A stretch of 64,000 bases of DNA from Dyella lutea (GTDB lineage Bacteria; Pseudomonadota; Gammaproteobacteria; Xanthomonadales; Rhodanobacteraceae), in the NCBI RefSeq assembly GCF_024158035.1, contig NZ_JAMZEK010000002.1:558001-622000 (forward strand), read 5' to 3'. The position numbers were made by a program, and so were the translations under genes. How positions within the stretch are numbered: position 1 is the first letter of the stretch; each line of letters starts with the position of its first letter. A model generated the notes under the pieces. It had not been told where the DNA came from and did not search any database. It saw nothing but the letters and a program-made list of their open reading frames with translations. This document shows positions 47,161 to 55,175 of this stretch, in pieces.

Positions 47161-48228
47161 ATGGCCTATCTCGCTCAACTGGAGCCGGAGAACCTGCTGC
47201 GGCAGTTCCTTGCCCATCCGCCGGACGGCTTTGTGGCCGCCACCACGCCCTCGGGCATGCCCACCTTCGTGGCACCGTTCGACCTGCTGACCACGGCGGA
47301 CGACGCGCTGCGCCAGCGGGTGATGGCCTTGCCGGGCTATGCCCGCTGGGGTCGCCTGTTGCGTTGGCGCACCCGCTTCGTCGGCTGCACTGCGACCGAG
47401 TTCGCACCGTTGCCGCGTAACGCCGAACCCGAAGCGCTGGCAGGCGAGTTGGTGTCCGGCTACGGCCGCGACTGCGCACTGTTGGTGGTGAAGGACATCG
47501 CCCCGGAATCGCCGCTGCTGGACGTGGCCGACAACCTGCGCTCGGCCGCGCTGGCGCGTGCGCTGGAGGCAGAGGGTTGTGTGCTGCTCGAGGGCATGGC
47601 GCTGGCCTGGGTGCCGATCGATTTCGACAGTGAAGAGGATTATCTCGCGCGCCTCTCGCGCAGCCGCCGCAAGGAGATGAAGCGCAAGCTGCGCTCGCGC
47701 GCGGACCTGCGTATCGAGACCTGGCGCACCGGCGACGCGGCCTTCGCGATCGAATCGGTGATGGAGCGCTTCATCGCGCTGTACGAAAACGTCTACGCAC
47801 AGAGCGAGATCCACTTCGACCACCTCTCGGCCGATTACCTGCGTGCGCTGCTGCGCGATGCCGGCAGCGGCGGCCTGGTGTTCACCTACTTCGCCGGCGA
47901 CGAGCTGATCGGCTGGAACCTCTGCTACGAGTACGCCGGCAAGCTGGTGGACAAGTACATCGGGCTGGCCTATCCGGCCGCGCGCGAGCACAACCTGTAC
48001 TTCGTCAGCTGGATGGAGAACCTCGAGCACGCGCGGCGTCGCGGGCTGAGCCATTACGTGGCCGGCTGGACCGATACCGCGGTCAAGCGCCAGCTCGGTG
48101 CGCGTTTCTGCATGACCCGGCACGCGGTCTACGTGCGCAACCCGCTGTTGCGCGCGCTGTTCCGCCGCATCGCCCACCACTTCGAAAGCGAGCCGGTGCA
48201 GCCGGCCAAGGCCATGGACCCGGCATGA
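47161..48228 (+). CDS. FemAB/DUF482-like GNAT acyl or aminoacyl transferase
   Basis: The 355-residue protein resembles large GNAT-fold transferases (FemAB/DUF482 type), with 'LSRSRRKEMKRKLRSRADLR' at about 169-188 and a C-terminal GNAT half ('FTYFAGDELIGWNLCYEYAG', 'LEHARRRGLSHYVAGWTDTA'). Such enzymes join acyl or aminoacyl groups to amines. The next gene overlaps by four bases. It could use the adjacent acyl-ACP as donor, which is inference. Confidence 0.82.
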   Translation: MAYLAQLEPENLLRQFLAHPPDGFVAATTPSGMPTFVAPFDLLTTADDALRQRVMALPGYARWGRLLRWRTRFVGCTATEFAPLPRNAEPEALAGELVSGYGRDCALLVVKDIAPESPLLDVADNLRSAALARALEAEGCVLLEGMALAWVPIDFDSEEDYLARLSRSRRKEMKRKLRSRADLRIETWRTGDAAFAIESVMERFIALYENVYAQSEIHFDHLSADYLRALLRDAGSGGLVFTYFAGDELIGWNLCYEYAGKLVDKYIGLAYPAAREHNLYFVSWMENLEHARRRGLSHYVAGWTDTAVKRQLGARFCMTRHAVYVRNPLLRALFRRIAHHFESEPVQPAKAMDPA

Positions 48229-49103
48229 CCCGCCCCATCGTCCTCGATATCGACCGTTCCGTCGGGCCGCTGCCGCAGCGGCTGGTGATTCCGCTAGAGC
48301 ACTGGCAGGAAGCGCTGCGCTTCGGCTGTTCGCTGCGCATCATGGAACGCTTCCGGCGCGTGCTCGACGATACCCTGCCGGCCGAGCACGGCACGGTGAT
48401 GCTGGGCAGCGGCGATTTCCATCACCTGACCTGGCCGCTGGTCGAGCGCGTGCGCGCTGCCGTGCCGTTCCAGGTGGTGGTGCTGGACAACCACCCGGAC
48501 AACATGCGCTACCCGTTCGGCGTGCACTGCGGCTCTTGGGTACGCCGCGTGGCGATGCTGCCGACGGTCAGCCACGTGCACGTGGTCGGCATCGGTTCGT
48601 CCGACATCGGTGCCGGCCATGCCTGGGAGAACTACCGCACGCCGCTGCGCGAGGGGCGCCTGAGCTACTGGAGCGTGGGCGTGGACGTGGACTGGGCGGC
48701 GCGTGCCGGATTGGCGCACGCATTTCATGCCTTCGATGACGCCGGTGCGCTGGTGCAGGCGTTCGCTGCCGAGCAGCGTGATGCGCCGCTGCCGACCTAC
48801 CTGTCGATCGACAAGGACGTGTTCGCCGCCGACGTGGCCCGCACCAACTGGGACCAGGGCCATTTCAAGCTGTCCCACGCGATCGGCGTGATCGACAGCC
48901 TGCGCGCCGGCGGCCTGGTCGGCAGCGACATCACCGGCGAGATCTCCGCCTACCGCTACCGCAGTTGGTGGAAACGGCGGCTGGCCGCGATCGATGACCA
49001 ACCGGAAGTGGACGTCGGCGAACTGGCCGAGTGGCAGGCGCAGCAGCACGCGCTGAACGGCGAGCTGCTGCGCGCGATCGAGGGCGTCGCCGCGGCAGGT
49101 TGA
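48225..49103 (+). CDS. Arginase/ureohydrolase-superfamily-like protein
   Basis: The 292-residue protein shows the metal-binding pattern of the arginase/deacetylase fold in order. These are 'GSGDFHHLTW', 'VVLDNHPDNMRYP' (DxHxD) and 'LSIDKDVFAADVARTNWDQG' (SxDxD). All expected manganese ligands appear present, so hydrolysis of a guanidino, amidino or amide group is plausible. It is more divergent from true arginases than their own subfamilies. It closes the plus-strand operon and overlaps the transferase gene by four bases. Confidence 0.8.
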   Translation: MTRPIVLDIDRSVGPLPQRLVIPLEHWQEALRFGCSLRIMERFRRVLDDTLPAEHGTVMLGSGDFHHLTWPLVERVRAAVPFQVVVLDNHPDNMRYPFGVHCGSWVRRVAMLPTVSHVHVVGIGSSDIGAGHAWENYRTPLREGRLSYWSVGVDVDWAARAGLAHAFHAFDDAGALVQAFAAEQRDAPLPTYLSIDKDVFAADVARTNWDQGHFKLSHAIGVIDSLRAGGLVGSDITGEISAYRYRSWWKRRLAAIDDQPEVDVGELAEWQAQQHALNGELLRAIEGVAAAG

Positions 49104-49116
49104 GGCGGACGGACGC

Positions 49117-49395
49117 TCAGTCCTTGCCGTCGTCGATGCTGTTCTCCAGTAGCTTGCCGTCGCGCGCGTCCACGCCCACTTCGTGAACGACGCCTTTGGC
49201 GCGGATGTCGAACGAGTAGCGCAGGCCGCTGCCGCCGCGCTCGGTTTCCAGTTCTTCCTTGACGATCTTCCCGGGCACGGCGTGCAGCGCGATGGCCCGC
49301 GCGGTCGCGATGTCGATCTTCGGTGCAGGCTTCGTGGCGGCGAAGGCGGAACCGCACAGGGCAAGGCTGGCGGCGAGAACGGCGAGTTTGCGCAT
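49117..49395 (-). CDS. PepSY-domain exported protein
   Basis: The 92-residue product has a signal peptide (MRKLAVLAASLALCGSAFAA) and one PepSY domain ('IATARAIALHAVPGKIVKEE', 'YSFDIRAKGVVHEVGVDARD'). PepSY proteins are periplasmic and may inhibit proteases or modulate histidine kinases. It lies 13 bases from the end of the convergent ureohydrolase-like gene and is separated by about 130 bases from the DegT gene, so it may be its own unit. Confidence 0.9.
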   Translation of the reverse strand: MRKLAVLAASLALCGSAFAATKPAPKIDIATARAIALHAVPGKIVKEELETERGGSGLRYSFDIRAKGVVHEVGVDARDGKLLENSIDDGKD

Positions 49396-49526
49396 GATGG
49401 AATCCTCGTGTGGACAATGTGGCCACCTCTCCGCGGTGGGTCGCGGGGTGGCTACGCCAGCCTCAGGGATGGCACTTAGTTCGGGCTTATCGCCGGCTTA
49501 GGCCGGGCTTACGGAAGCCGTGGCGT

Positions 49527-50735
49527 TCAGTCGAGCATGGGGGCGAGCACCGCGACGATGTGCTCGAACGAGGCGTCGTCAAGCCAGTGGCTGTTGCTGA
49601 TGGTGATTGCCCGCGCGGCGAAGTCGGTGGCGTGCGGTGTCGACGTGCGCGGCACGCGGTCGGCGAGGTAGGCGTAGTCCGGCAGTGCGTGCACGAACAG
49701 CCGGCTCACGCCGAGGCCGGAGGTCCACAGCGCGGCCAGCGCCGCGCGGGCCCGGTGCGCGTCGGGCATCAGCAACATCAGGAACGGCCAGCTGCCGGCG
49801 GTGTGCGGGGTCTCCCCGAACACGGTCACCCCGGGCAGCGCGCGCAACCGGGCGACGCGCGCCAGTGCGCGCGTGCGATTGGCTGCAAGGAAGGCCGGCA
49901 GCCGGGTCGCCGCGCGCGAGCCCACGCCGCGGCGCCAGCGCCCGACGCGATGGAATGGAATCTCGGGCGGGAAATGGTCGCCGACCGCGGCGACCGGATC
50001 GCCCTCGCGCAGCGCACGGCGCAGCGGTACGCCGTAGGCCAGCCGCAGCCCGAGCGGGTGGTACAAAGCGGCCAGGCCGAGCAGCTCCAGGCTGCGCCGT
50101 AGCTCCCAGCCGGGCTTTGCCGGCACGTCGCGTGCGGCGGTGGCGTACAGGGCATGGCGCAGGTCGTCGTCACGCGTCACCAGCAGGCCGCCCTCGAAGA
50201 TCGACAGGCCCTTGCCGGCGGCGAGGCTGAAGAAACCGATGTCGCCGCGCAGCCCCACGCTGTGGCCGCCGTCGCGCGCGCCCAGCGCCTGCGCGGCGTC
50301 CTCGATCACGAAGGCGCCGTGCTCGCGGGCGACATCCAGTGGCGCGTCGAGATCGGCGACCAGGCCGCCGAGATGTGTCGGGACGATCGCCAGTGTGCGC
50401 TCGTCGCAAAGCTCGGCGAGCGCACGGCGGTCCATGTCCCAGTGGTCCGGACGGGTGTCGCACAGGCGCAGGGTCAGACCCAGCCGGTGCACGGCAATGG
50501 CCACCAGCGGACAGGTGAAGGCCGGTACCACGACCACGTCGCGGCCAGGCGCGCGCTCGCGCAGCGTCGCCAGGGCAATCAGCAGGGCCGCGGTGCCGGA
50601 GCATTCCAGCTGCAGCGGCGGCGTTCCCAGTTGCGCCGCCAGTCGCCCGGCGAGCGCGTCGCCCCGCGGCAGCAGGTCGGCGGCCTGCAGGGGCAGGCCG
50701 GCGGTTGGGGGGATCTCGCGCAGCCGGCGGAGCAT
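49527..50735 (-). CDS. DegT/DnrJ/EryC1/StrS-family aminotransferase-like protein
   Basis: The 402-residue protein has the DegT fold: 'LQLECSGTAALLIALATLRE', 'VPAFTCPLVAIAVHRLGL', 'FVIEDAAQALGARDGG' and the PLP-lysine region 'FFSLAAGKGLSIFEGGLLV'. Family members aminate sugars or related keto compounds, usually on a nucleotide carrier. ATG 50735 is listed; GTG 50744, overlapping the upstream stop as GTGA, would add three residues. It is the last gene of a long minus-strand run and would be the second aminotransferase of the locus. Confidence 0.88.
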   Translation of the reverse strand: MLRRLREIPPTAGLPLQAADLLPRGDALAGRLAAQLGTPPLQLECSGTAALLIALATLRERAPGRDVVVVPAFTCPLVAIAVHRLGLTLRLCDTRPDHWDMDRRALAELCDERTLAIVPTHLGGLVADLDAPLDVAREHGAFVIEDAAQALGARDGGHSVGLRGDIGFFSLAAGKGLSIFEGGLLVTRDDDLRHALYATAARDVPAKPGWELRRSLELLGLAALYHPLGLRLAYGVPLRRALREGDPVAAVGDHFPPEIPFHRVGRWRRGVGSRAATRLPAFLAANRTRALARVARLRALPGVTVFGETPHTAGSWPFLMLLMPDAHRARAALAALWTSGLGVSRLFVHALPDYAYLADRVPRTSTPHATDFAARAITISNSHWLDDASFEHIVAVLAPMLD

Positions 50736-50740
50736 GACGG

Positions 50741-51130
50741 TCACGCCGCGTCGGGCGGCGCTTCCTCGCGTTCGGCCAGGCCCAGGCAGACGATACCGGC
50801 GATGATCGCCGTCGCGCCGATCAGCTTGGTCGCCGTGAGCGGCTCGTGGAACAGCCATACCGACAGCAGCATCACGCTGACCACCTCCAGGTGCGACGCG
50901 GCGAAGGCCGGACCGATCGGTGCGTGCTTGAGCAGGCTCATCCAGGTGAAGAAGGCGCCGAGGTAGCCGAGCACCGCGCCGTACACCCACGGCTCGCCGA
51001 ACAGCCGCCACAGCCAGGCCACGCTGGCCTCGACCGGCAGCGCATGGTTGCCGGCCATCTTGAAGGAGATCTGCGTGAGCGTGTCGAACGTCATCAGCAG
51101 GGCGAAGCCGACCAGGTAGAAGCGCTTCAT
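50741..51130 (-). CDS. Half-size EamA/DMT transporter, subunit 1
   Basis: The 129-residue membrane protein has four predicted helices, for example 'YLVGFALLMTFDTLTQISF' and 'TKLIGATAIIAGIVCLGLA'. It corresponds to one EamA domain, half the usual transporter. It overlaps its partner gene by four bases and the DegT gene by a possible GTGA. Paired half-size EamA proteins such as ArnE/ArnF work as heterodimers that flip lipid-linked substrates; similar pairing is likely here. Confidence 0.85.
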   Translation of the reverse strand: MKRFYLVGFALLMTFDTLTQISFKMAGNHALPVEASVAWLWRLFGEPWVYGAVLGYLGAFFTWMSLLKHAPIGPAFAASHLEVVSVMLLSVWLFHEPLTATKLIGATAIIAGIVCLGLAEREEAPPDAA

Positions 51131-51486
51131 GCGCCGGCTCCCACGATCGCCACGCCGGCGCTCACCAGCAGGATGCCGGCCACGCGCAACCGGGTGAGTT
51201 TCTCGCCGAACAGGAAACGCCCGGCGACCATGATCGCCACGATGTTGATCGACCCCAGCAGCACGCCTTCAGACAGCGGCACCAGCGAGAGGAAGGCGAT
51301 CCAAACCAGGAACTCGAACACGTAGCAACCCACGCCCAGCCACAGCCAGGGGCGCGAAGCCATGTACTTCCAGCGGGCGAAGCCGTCGCCGGCAGCCGGA
51401 TCGCCTGCCGCCGCCTTGAAGGCGAGCTGGCCGCCGGTATCCAGCACCACGTTGGCCAGCCAGAGTGCGACGGTGAGCAGCGGCAC
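51127..51486 (-). CDS. Half-size EamA/DMT transporter, subunit 2
   Basis: The 119-residue membrane protein also has about four helices ('LLTVALWLANVVLDTGGQLA', 'GVLLGSINIVAIMVAGRFLF', 'VAGILLVSAGVAIVGAGA') and is a single EamA domain. GTG 51486 is chosen because TGAGG is eight bases upstream and the esterase stop lies just before; no ATG fits the hydrophobic start. It overlaps subunit 1 by four bases, which supports a fixed partner ratio. Confidence 0.82.
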   Translation of the reverse strand: MPLLTVALWLANVVLDTGGQLAFKAAAGDPAAGDGFARWKYMASRPWLWLGVGCYVFEFLVWIAFLSLVPLSEGVLLGSINIVAIMVAGRFLFGEKLTRLRVAGILLVSAGVAIVGAGA

Positions 51487-51494
51487 GGCCGGCC

Positions 51495-52331
51495 TCAGGC
51501 CGCCGCCGCGACGGCGTCGCGGCCGGCCACGATGGCGTCGAAGAAGCGCGCGGACCGCTCGATCAGCGTGCGGCGCTCCTTGTCGATGGTGATCATGTGG
51601 TAGCTGTCGTCCAGCAGCAGCAGTTCGGTCGGCGCGTTCACGCCGCGCAGCACGGTCTCGGCATTGCGCACGCTGGCCACGTCGTCCTCGCTGGCGTGGG
51701 CGACCAGGCAGGGCGAGACCACCTTCGGCAGCAGGCCGCGCACGTGGTTGGACAGCTGGTAAAGGTCGGCCAGCGAGTGCCAGGGGTTGCCGAGCAGGCC
51801 GGCCACGGTACTGTCGCCCGAGCGCATCGCCGCGGCGACCTGGTTGCGCAGGCGTTCGTCGCGCAGGCCGTAGGGGGGCTGTTCCTCGAACATGCGGTGG
51901 CGGCCCAGGCCGAGCTTCTTCACCAGCGGCAACAGGAACGACAGCTTCGCCGTCCACGGGATGCTCCAGCCGTCGTAGCGGAAGGTGGCGCCGTATACGC
52001 CGACACCGGCGACCTGCCGCGGCCGCTCGGCGGCGAGCTTGAGCGAGAGCAGGGCGCCCATCGACAAACCGCCGACGAACAGGTGATCGACCCGCTCCAG
52101 CAGTTTGTCGGCGGCGGCCTCCACACTGGCATACCAGTCCCGCCAGCCGGTGGCGAGCAGGTCGTCGATGTCGCCGCAGTGGCCGGCCAGCTGCATGCCG
52201 TAGACGGTGAAGCCGGCGTTGTTCAGGCCCTTGGCGAGCAGGCGCATCTCCATCGGCGTGCCGGTCAGGCCGTGGATCAGCAGCACGCCGCGGCGGTCGC
52301 CTTCGAGGAGAAAATCGGTGGGTCGGATCAC
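51495..52331 (-). CDS. Alpha/beta hydrolase (carboxylesterase Est30-like)
   Basis: The 278-residue serine hydrolase has the oxyanion region 'LLIHGLTGTPMEMRLLAKGL', the nucleophile elbow 'VGGLSMGALLSLKLA' (Ser about 90), and the late Asp and His in 'VAHASEDDVAS' and 'DDSYHMITID'. It resembles monoglyceride lipases/carboxylesterases acting on short to medium acyl esters. Eight bases separate it from the EamA pair and 44 from the exporter operon upstream, so it probably belongs to the same transcript. Confidence 0.9.
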   Translation of the reverse strand: MIRPTDFLLEGDRRGVLLIHGLTGTPMEMRLLAKGLNNAGFTVYGMQLAGHCGDIDDLLATGWRDWYASVEAAADKLLERVDHLFVGGLSMGALLSLKLAAERPRQVAGVGVYGATFRYDGWSIPWTAKLSFLLPLVKKLGLGRHRMFEEQPPYGLRDERLRNQVAAAMRSGDSTVAGLLGNPWHSLADLYQLSNHVRGLLPKVVSPCLVAHASEDDVASVRNAETVLRGVNAPTELLLLDDSYHMITIDKERRTLIERSARFFDAIVAGRDAVAAAA

Positions 52332-52375
52332 GGGGTATTCCTGCGCATGGGCTGACAGCCTGCCGGGTGCGCTTT

Positions 52376-53290
52376 TCAGTGGACTTTCGCGGGGTTGGCG
52401 GGTTGGCCGAAGCGGACCAGCACCCGCTGGCCCACCCGCACATCGTCGGGCGGCGGCCGGTCGAAGGCCAGGACGCAGTTCACGGTGCGCAGATTGGCCC
52501 GCTGCTGCGGGTCGTCCTCCAGCGTGGACGGACCCACCACGCGGCCGATGCGCAGCACGTGGGCCGGCCAGCTGCGGTCCGCACCGCTGCCGTCGGTGCT
52601 GACGGTGGCCGTCATGCCGACCTTCACCGCGTCGACGTAGGATTCGCTCAGTTCCGCCCGCACGATCGGCGGGGTCAGCGGCAGCAGGGTGAACAGGGCG
52701 CCGGAGGCGGGCGAGACGCTGGCACCGGTCTGCGCGGTGATCTTGACCACCTGGGCGGCCAGCGGTGCGCGCAGGGTCCGCAGGTCCAGCTCATAGCGGG
52801 CCGCGTCGCGCTTCTGGGTGGCCATCGCCACCGCCGCGTCGGCCCCCGCACGCTCGGCCACCAGCGACTGCACGGCAGCAGCGGCGGCATCGGCGCTCTG
52901 GCCATCGCCGGCGCCGGCCTGGGCCGCTTCGGCCAGCCGTTTGGCCTGGACCTGGCTGGTCTTCAGCTTGCCGTCGATCAGCTCGCGCTGGGCCTTCGCC
53001 TGCGCCAGTGCGGCCTCAGCTGCCTCCAACTGCAGGCGGGCCGGCTCCGGGTCCAGCGTCGCCAGCACCTGTCCCCTGGCCACGCGGTCGCCCTCGTGCA
53101 CGTCGACCGCGGTCAGGGTGCCCTCGCGCGCCACGTCGAGCTTGAGCAGGCCGCCCTCGACGTCGATGCGGCCGCGGGCGACGGCGGCATAGGTGGGAGC
53201 GACGCTGGCGGGCGTCGGCGGGGTCTCGTGCGAGCAGCCGGCGGCCGCCAGCAACAGGGGTACGAGCAGGGTGAGGTGCAGCGGCTTCAT
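52376..53290 (-). CDS. Periplasmic adaptor (HlyD/DevB-like) lipoprotein
   Basis: The 304-residue membrane-fusion protein has a lipoprotein signal ending 'LLAAAGC'. A lipoyl-like half follows ('VDVHEGDRVARGQVLATLDP'), then an alpha-hairpin rich in Ala, Gln and Glu, and the closing barrel ('LRTLRAPLAAQVVKITAQTG'). It should connect the inner-membrane ABC exporter to the TolC-like outer-membrane protein. It overlaps the ATPase gene by four bases. Confidence 0.9.
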   Translation of the reverse strand: MKPLHLTLLVPLLLAAAGCSHETPPTPASVAPTYAAVARGRIDVEGGLLKLDVAREGTLTAVDVHEGDRVARGQVLATLDPEPARLQLEAAEAALAQAKAQRELIDGKLKTSQVQAKRLAEAAQAGAGDGQSADAAAAAVQSLVAERAGADAAVAMATQKRDAARYELDLRTLRAPLAAQVVKITAQTGASVSPASGALFTLLPLTPPIVRAELSESYVDAVKVGMTATVSTDGSGADRSWPAHVLRIGRVVGPSTLEDDPQQRANLRTVNCVLAFDRPPPDDVRVGQRVLVRFGQPANPAKVH

Positions 53291-54045
53291 GGCGCGGTTC
53301 CTTCGGGCGTCGCGGCCGGCGGCGCGGGACGGCGGTCGCTGAGGATGCGGCCATCCTCCATCGACAGCACGCGGTCGGCGTGACGGATCAGGCGGGGATC
53401 ATGGCTCACGCACAGCACGGTGGTGCCATGGGTGCGGGCGATCCGGTGGAGGATATCGATGATGGTCTGGCCGTTGGCGGCATCCAGCGCGCTGGTCGGT
53501 TCGTCGGCGAACAGCAGTTCGGGCTGCTTGGCCAGCGCGCGGGCGATCGCCACGCGTTGCTTTTCGCCGCCGGACAGCTCGCTGGGGCGCAGGTGCATGC
53601 GCGGGGTCATGCCGACCTCGTCCAGCGACTGGGTGGCGCGCTCGCGCGCCTGCCGGCCGGACAGGCCCAGGTAGTGCAGCGGCAGTTCCACCTGCTCCAG
53701 CCCGGTGAGCGCGGGGAACAGGTTGAAGCCCTGGAAGACGAAGCCGGTATGCAGCAGGCGGAAGCGCTCCAGCGCGCGGCTGTCCAGCCCGCCCAGCTCG
53801 CTGCCCAGCGCGATCACGCGGCCGGCATCGACCTTCTGCAGGCCGCTGAGGATCGCCAGCAGCGTGCTCTTGCCGCAGCCGGACGGTCCGGAGATCAGGG
53901 TCAGTTCGCCGGCCTCGATCGACAGCGTGAGGCCGTCCAGCACCTGGGTGCGCACCTTGCCGGAGACGAACGCCTTGGCGATGCCCTCGGCGCGCAGGGC
54001 CGGGCCGACGGTTGCAGTGGCAGTCACGGGCGCGGGACGGCTCAT
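53287..54045 (-). CDS. ABC exporter ATP-binding protein (DevA/LolD-like)
   Basis: The 252-residue ATPase has Walker A 'SGPSGCGKST', Q-loop 'GFVFQGFNLFPALTG', signature 'LSGGEKQRVAIARALA', Walker B 'LLFADEPTSALD' and H-loop 'VLCVSHDPR'. It groups with LolD/MacB/DevA-type exporters. ATG 54045 overlaps the permease stop by four bases, and its own stop overlaps the adaptor start, so permease, ATPase and adaptor are translated as a chain. Confidence 0.94.
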   Translation of the reverse strand: MSRPAPVTATATVGPALRAEGIAKAFVSGKVRTQVLDGLTLSIEAGELTLISGPSGCGKSTLLAILSGLQKVDAGRVIALGSELGGLDSRALERFRLLHTGFVFQGFNLFPALTGLEQVELPLHYLGLSGRQARERATQSLDEVGMTPRMHLRPSELSGGEKQRVAIARALAKQPELLFADEPTSALDAANGQTIIDILHRIARTHGTTVLCVSHDPRLIRHADRVLSMEDGRILSDRRPAPPAATPEGTAP

Positions 54046-55175
54046 CGCAGCAGGCTCGCCGGGTCGGCGCGGCGCAGGCTGCGCATCGCCACCAGGCCGG
54101 AGACGGCGGCCAGGGCCATCGCCAGCACCACGCACAGCAGGGTGATCGGGATGTTCAGCACCACCGGCACGTCCTGGCTGCGCGCGGCCACCAGCAGCAG
54201 GAAGCCGAGCACGGTGGCGCCGAGCAGGCCGATCGCGCCGACCCAGAAGGCCTGCTCCAGCACTACCCAGCGCAGGTTGCCGACGCCGACGCCCAGCGCG
54301 TTCAGCGTGGCGTACTCGCGCACCGAGCCGGCCACCGCGGCCATCAGGGTCTGGCTGGTGATTACCGCGCCGACCAGGAACACGATGCCGGCCAGGAACA
54401 CCACGCCAGCGCCCGCGCCGGTGTCGAGCATCCAGTACAGCACCGAGCGGCGCGCGAACGTGCGCGCGGTCCACACGTCGTAGGGGCCGAAGCCCTTGTC
54501 GCCGCGCAGGCGCGCGGCCACCGCGTCGGCCTGGGCGGGATCGTGCAGGCGGGCGAGCAGGTAGGTCGGGCGGCCCAGGTCGGTGGGGTCGTTGTCGAGC
54601 TGGCGCGCGGTATCCAGCGAGGTCACCACGTTGACGCCGCCGAGTGCACGCAGCCCGCTGCTCTCGCCGACCACGCGCACGCGGTGGCCGTTGATCACCG
54701 CGGTGTCGCCGACCGTCACGCCCAGCTTGTCGACGTCCGCGCGGTCCACGATTACCGCATCGGGTTCGGCCAGTCGCTCGCGCAGCGCCGGCGGCAGCGC
54801 CTGCGAGAACATCAGCCCGTCGGCGCGTGCGTCGATACCGGTGACGTAGACCGACTCGCCGCCGGTGTCGTGGGCGCCGCGCCAGTCGGCGTCGACCCAG
54901 TAGAACGGCTCGACCCTCGCCACCGCCGGGTCCATGCGAAGGCGCATTTCCACGTCCGGGTCGATCGGCCGGCCCAGACTCACGCTCTGCGTGCCGGGGT
55001 AGCCGATCCACAGGTCGGCGCTGGAACCGGTGATGTACACGCTGGCGCTGGAGAAGATGCCCAGCACCAGCGCCGCCTGCAGCAGCTGCAGCAGGCCGGC
55101 GAAGCCGACGGCCAGGATCGCCGGCAGGAAGCGCCGCCACTCGTACACCAGTGTCTTGCGGGCCAGCGCGACCAT
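54042..55175 (-). CDS. ABC exporter permease (FtsX/DevC-like)
   Basis: The 377-residue permease has an N-terminal helix ('FLPAILAVGFAGLLQLLQAA'), a periplasmic domain of about 200 residues and three C-terminal helices ('VVFLAGIVFLVGAVITSQTL', 'AFWVGAIGLLGATVLGFLLL', 'LLCVVLAMALAAVSGLVAMR'). This is the FtsX/MacB layout without a fused ATPase, as in DevC. It overlaps both neighbouring genes. Substrates of such exporters include glycolipids, lipoproteins and peptides. Confidence 0.92.
   Translation of the reverse strand: MVALARKTLVYEWRRFLPAILAVGFAGLLQLLQAALVLGIFSSASVYITGSSADLWIGYPGTQSVSLGRPIDPDVEMRLRMDPAVARVEPFYWVDADWRGAHDTGGESVYVTGIDARADGLMFSQALPPALRERLAEPDAVIVDRADVDKLGVTVGDTAVINGHRVRVVGESSGLRALGGVNVVTSLDTARQLDNDPTDLGRPTYLLARLHDPAQADAVAARLRGDKGFGPYDVWTARTFARRSVLYWMLDTGAGAGVVFLAGIVFLVGAVITSQTLMAAVAGSVREYATLNALGVGVGNLRWVVLEQAFWVGAIGLLGATVLGFLLLVAARSQDVPVVLNIPITLLCVVLAMALAAVSGLVAMRSLRRADPASLLR

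Noticed and set aside
45577-48180. Long minus-strand open frame opposite the ACP, ketoacyl synthase and transferase genes
   Set aside because: The translation is compositionally biased and unrelated to any family, while three well-supported genes with correct overlaps occupy the plus strand.
49527-51486. Arn-type lipid A modification operon
   Set aside because: The half-size EamA pair and DegT enzyme recall ArnE/F and ArnB, but ArnA, ArnC, ArnD and ArnT are missing and an esterase is in their place.
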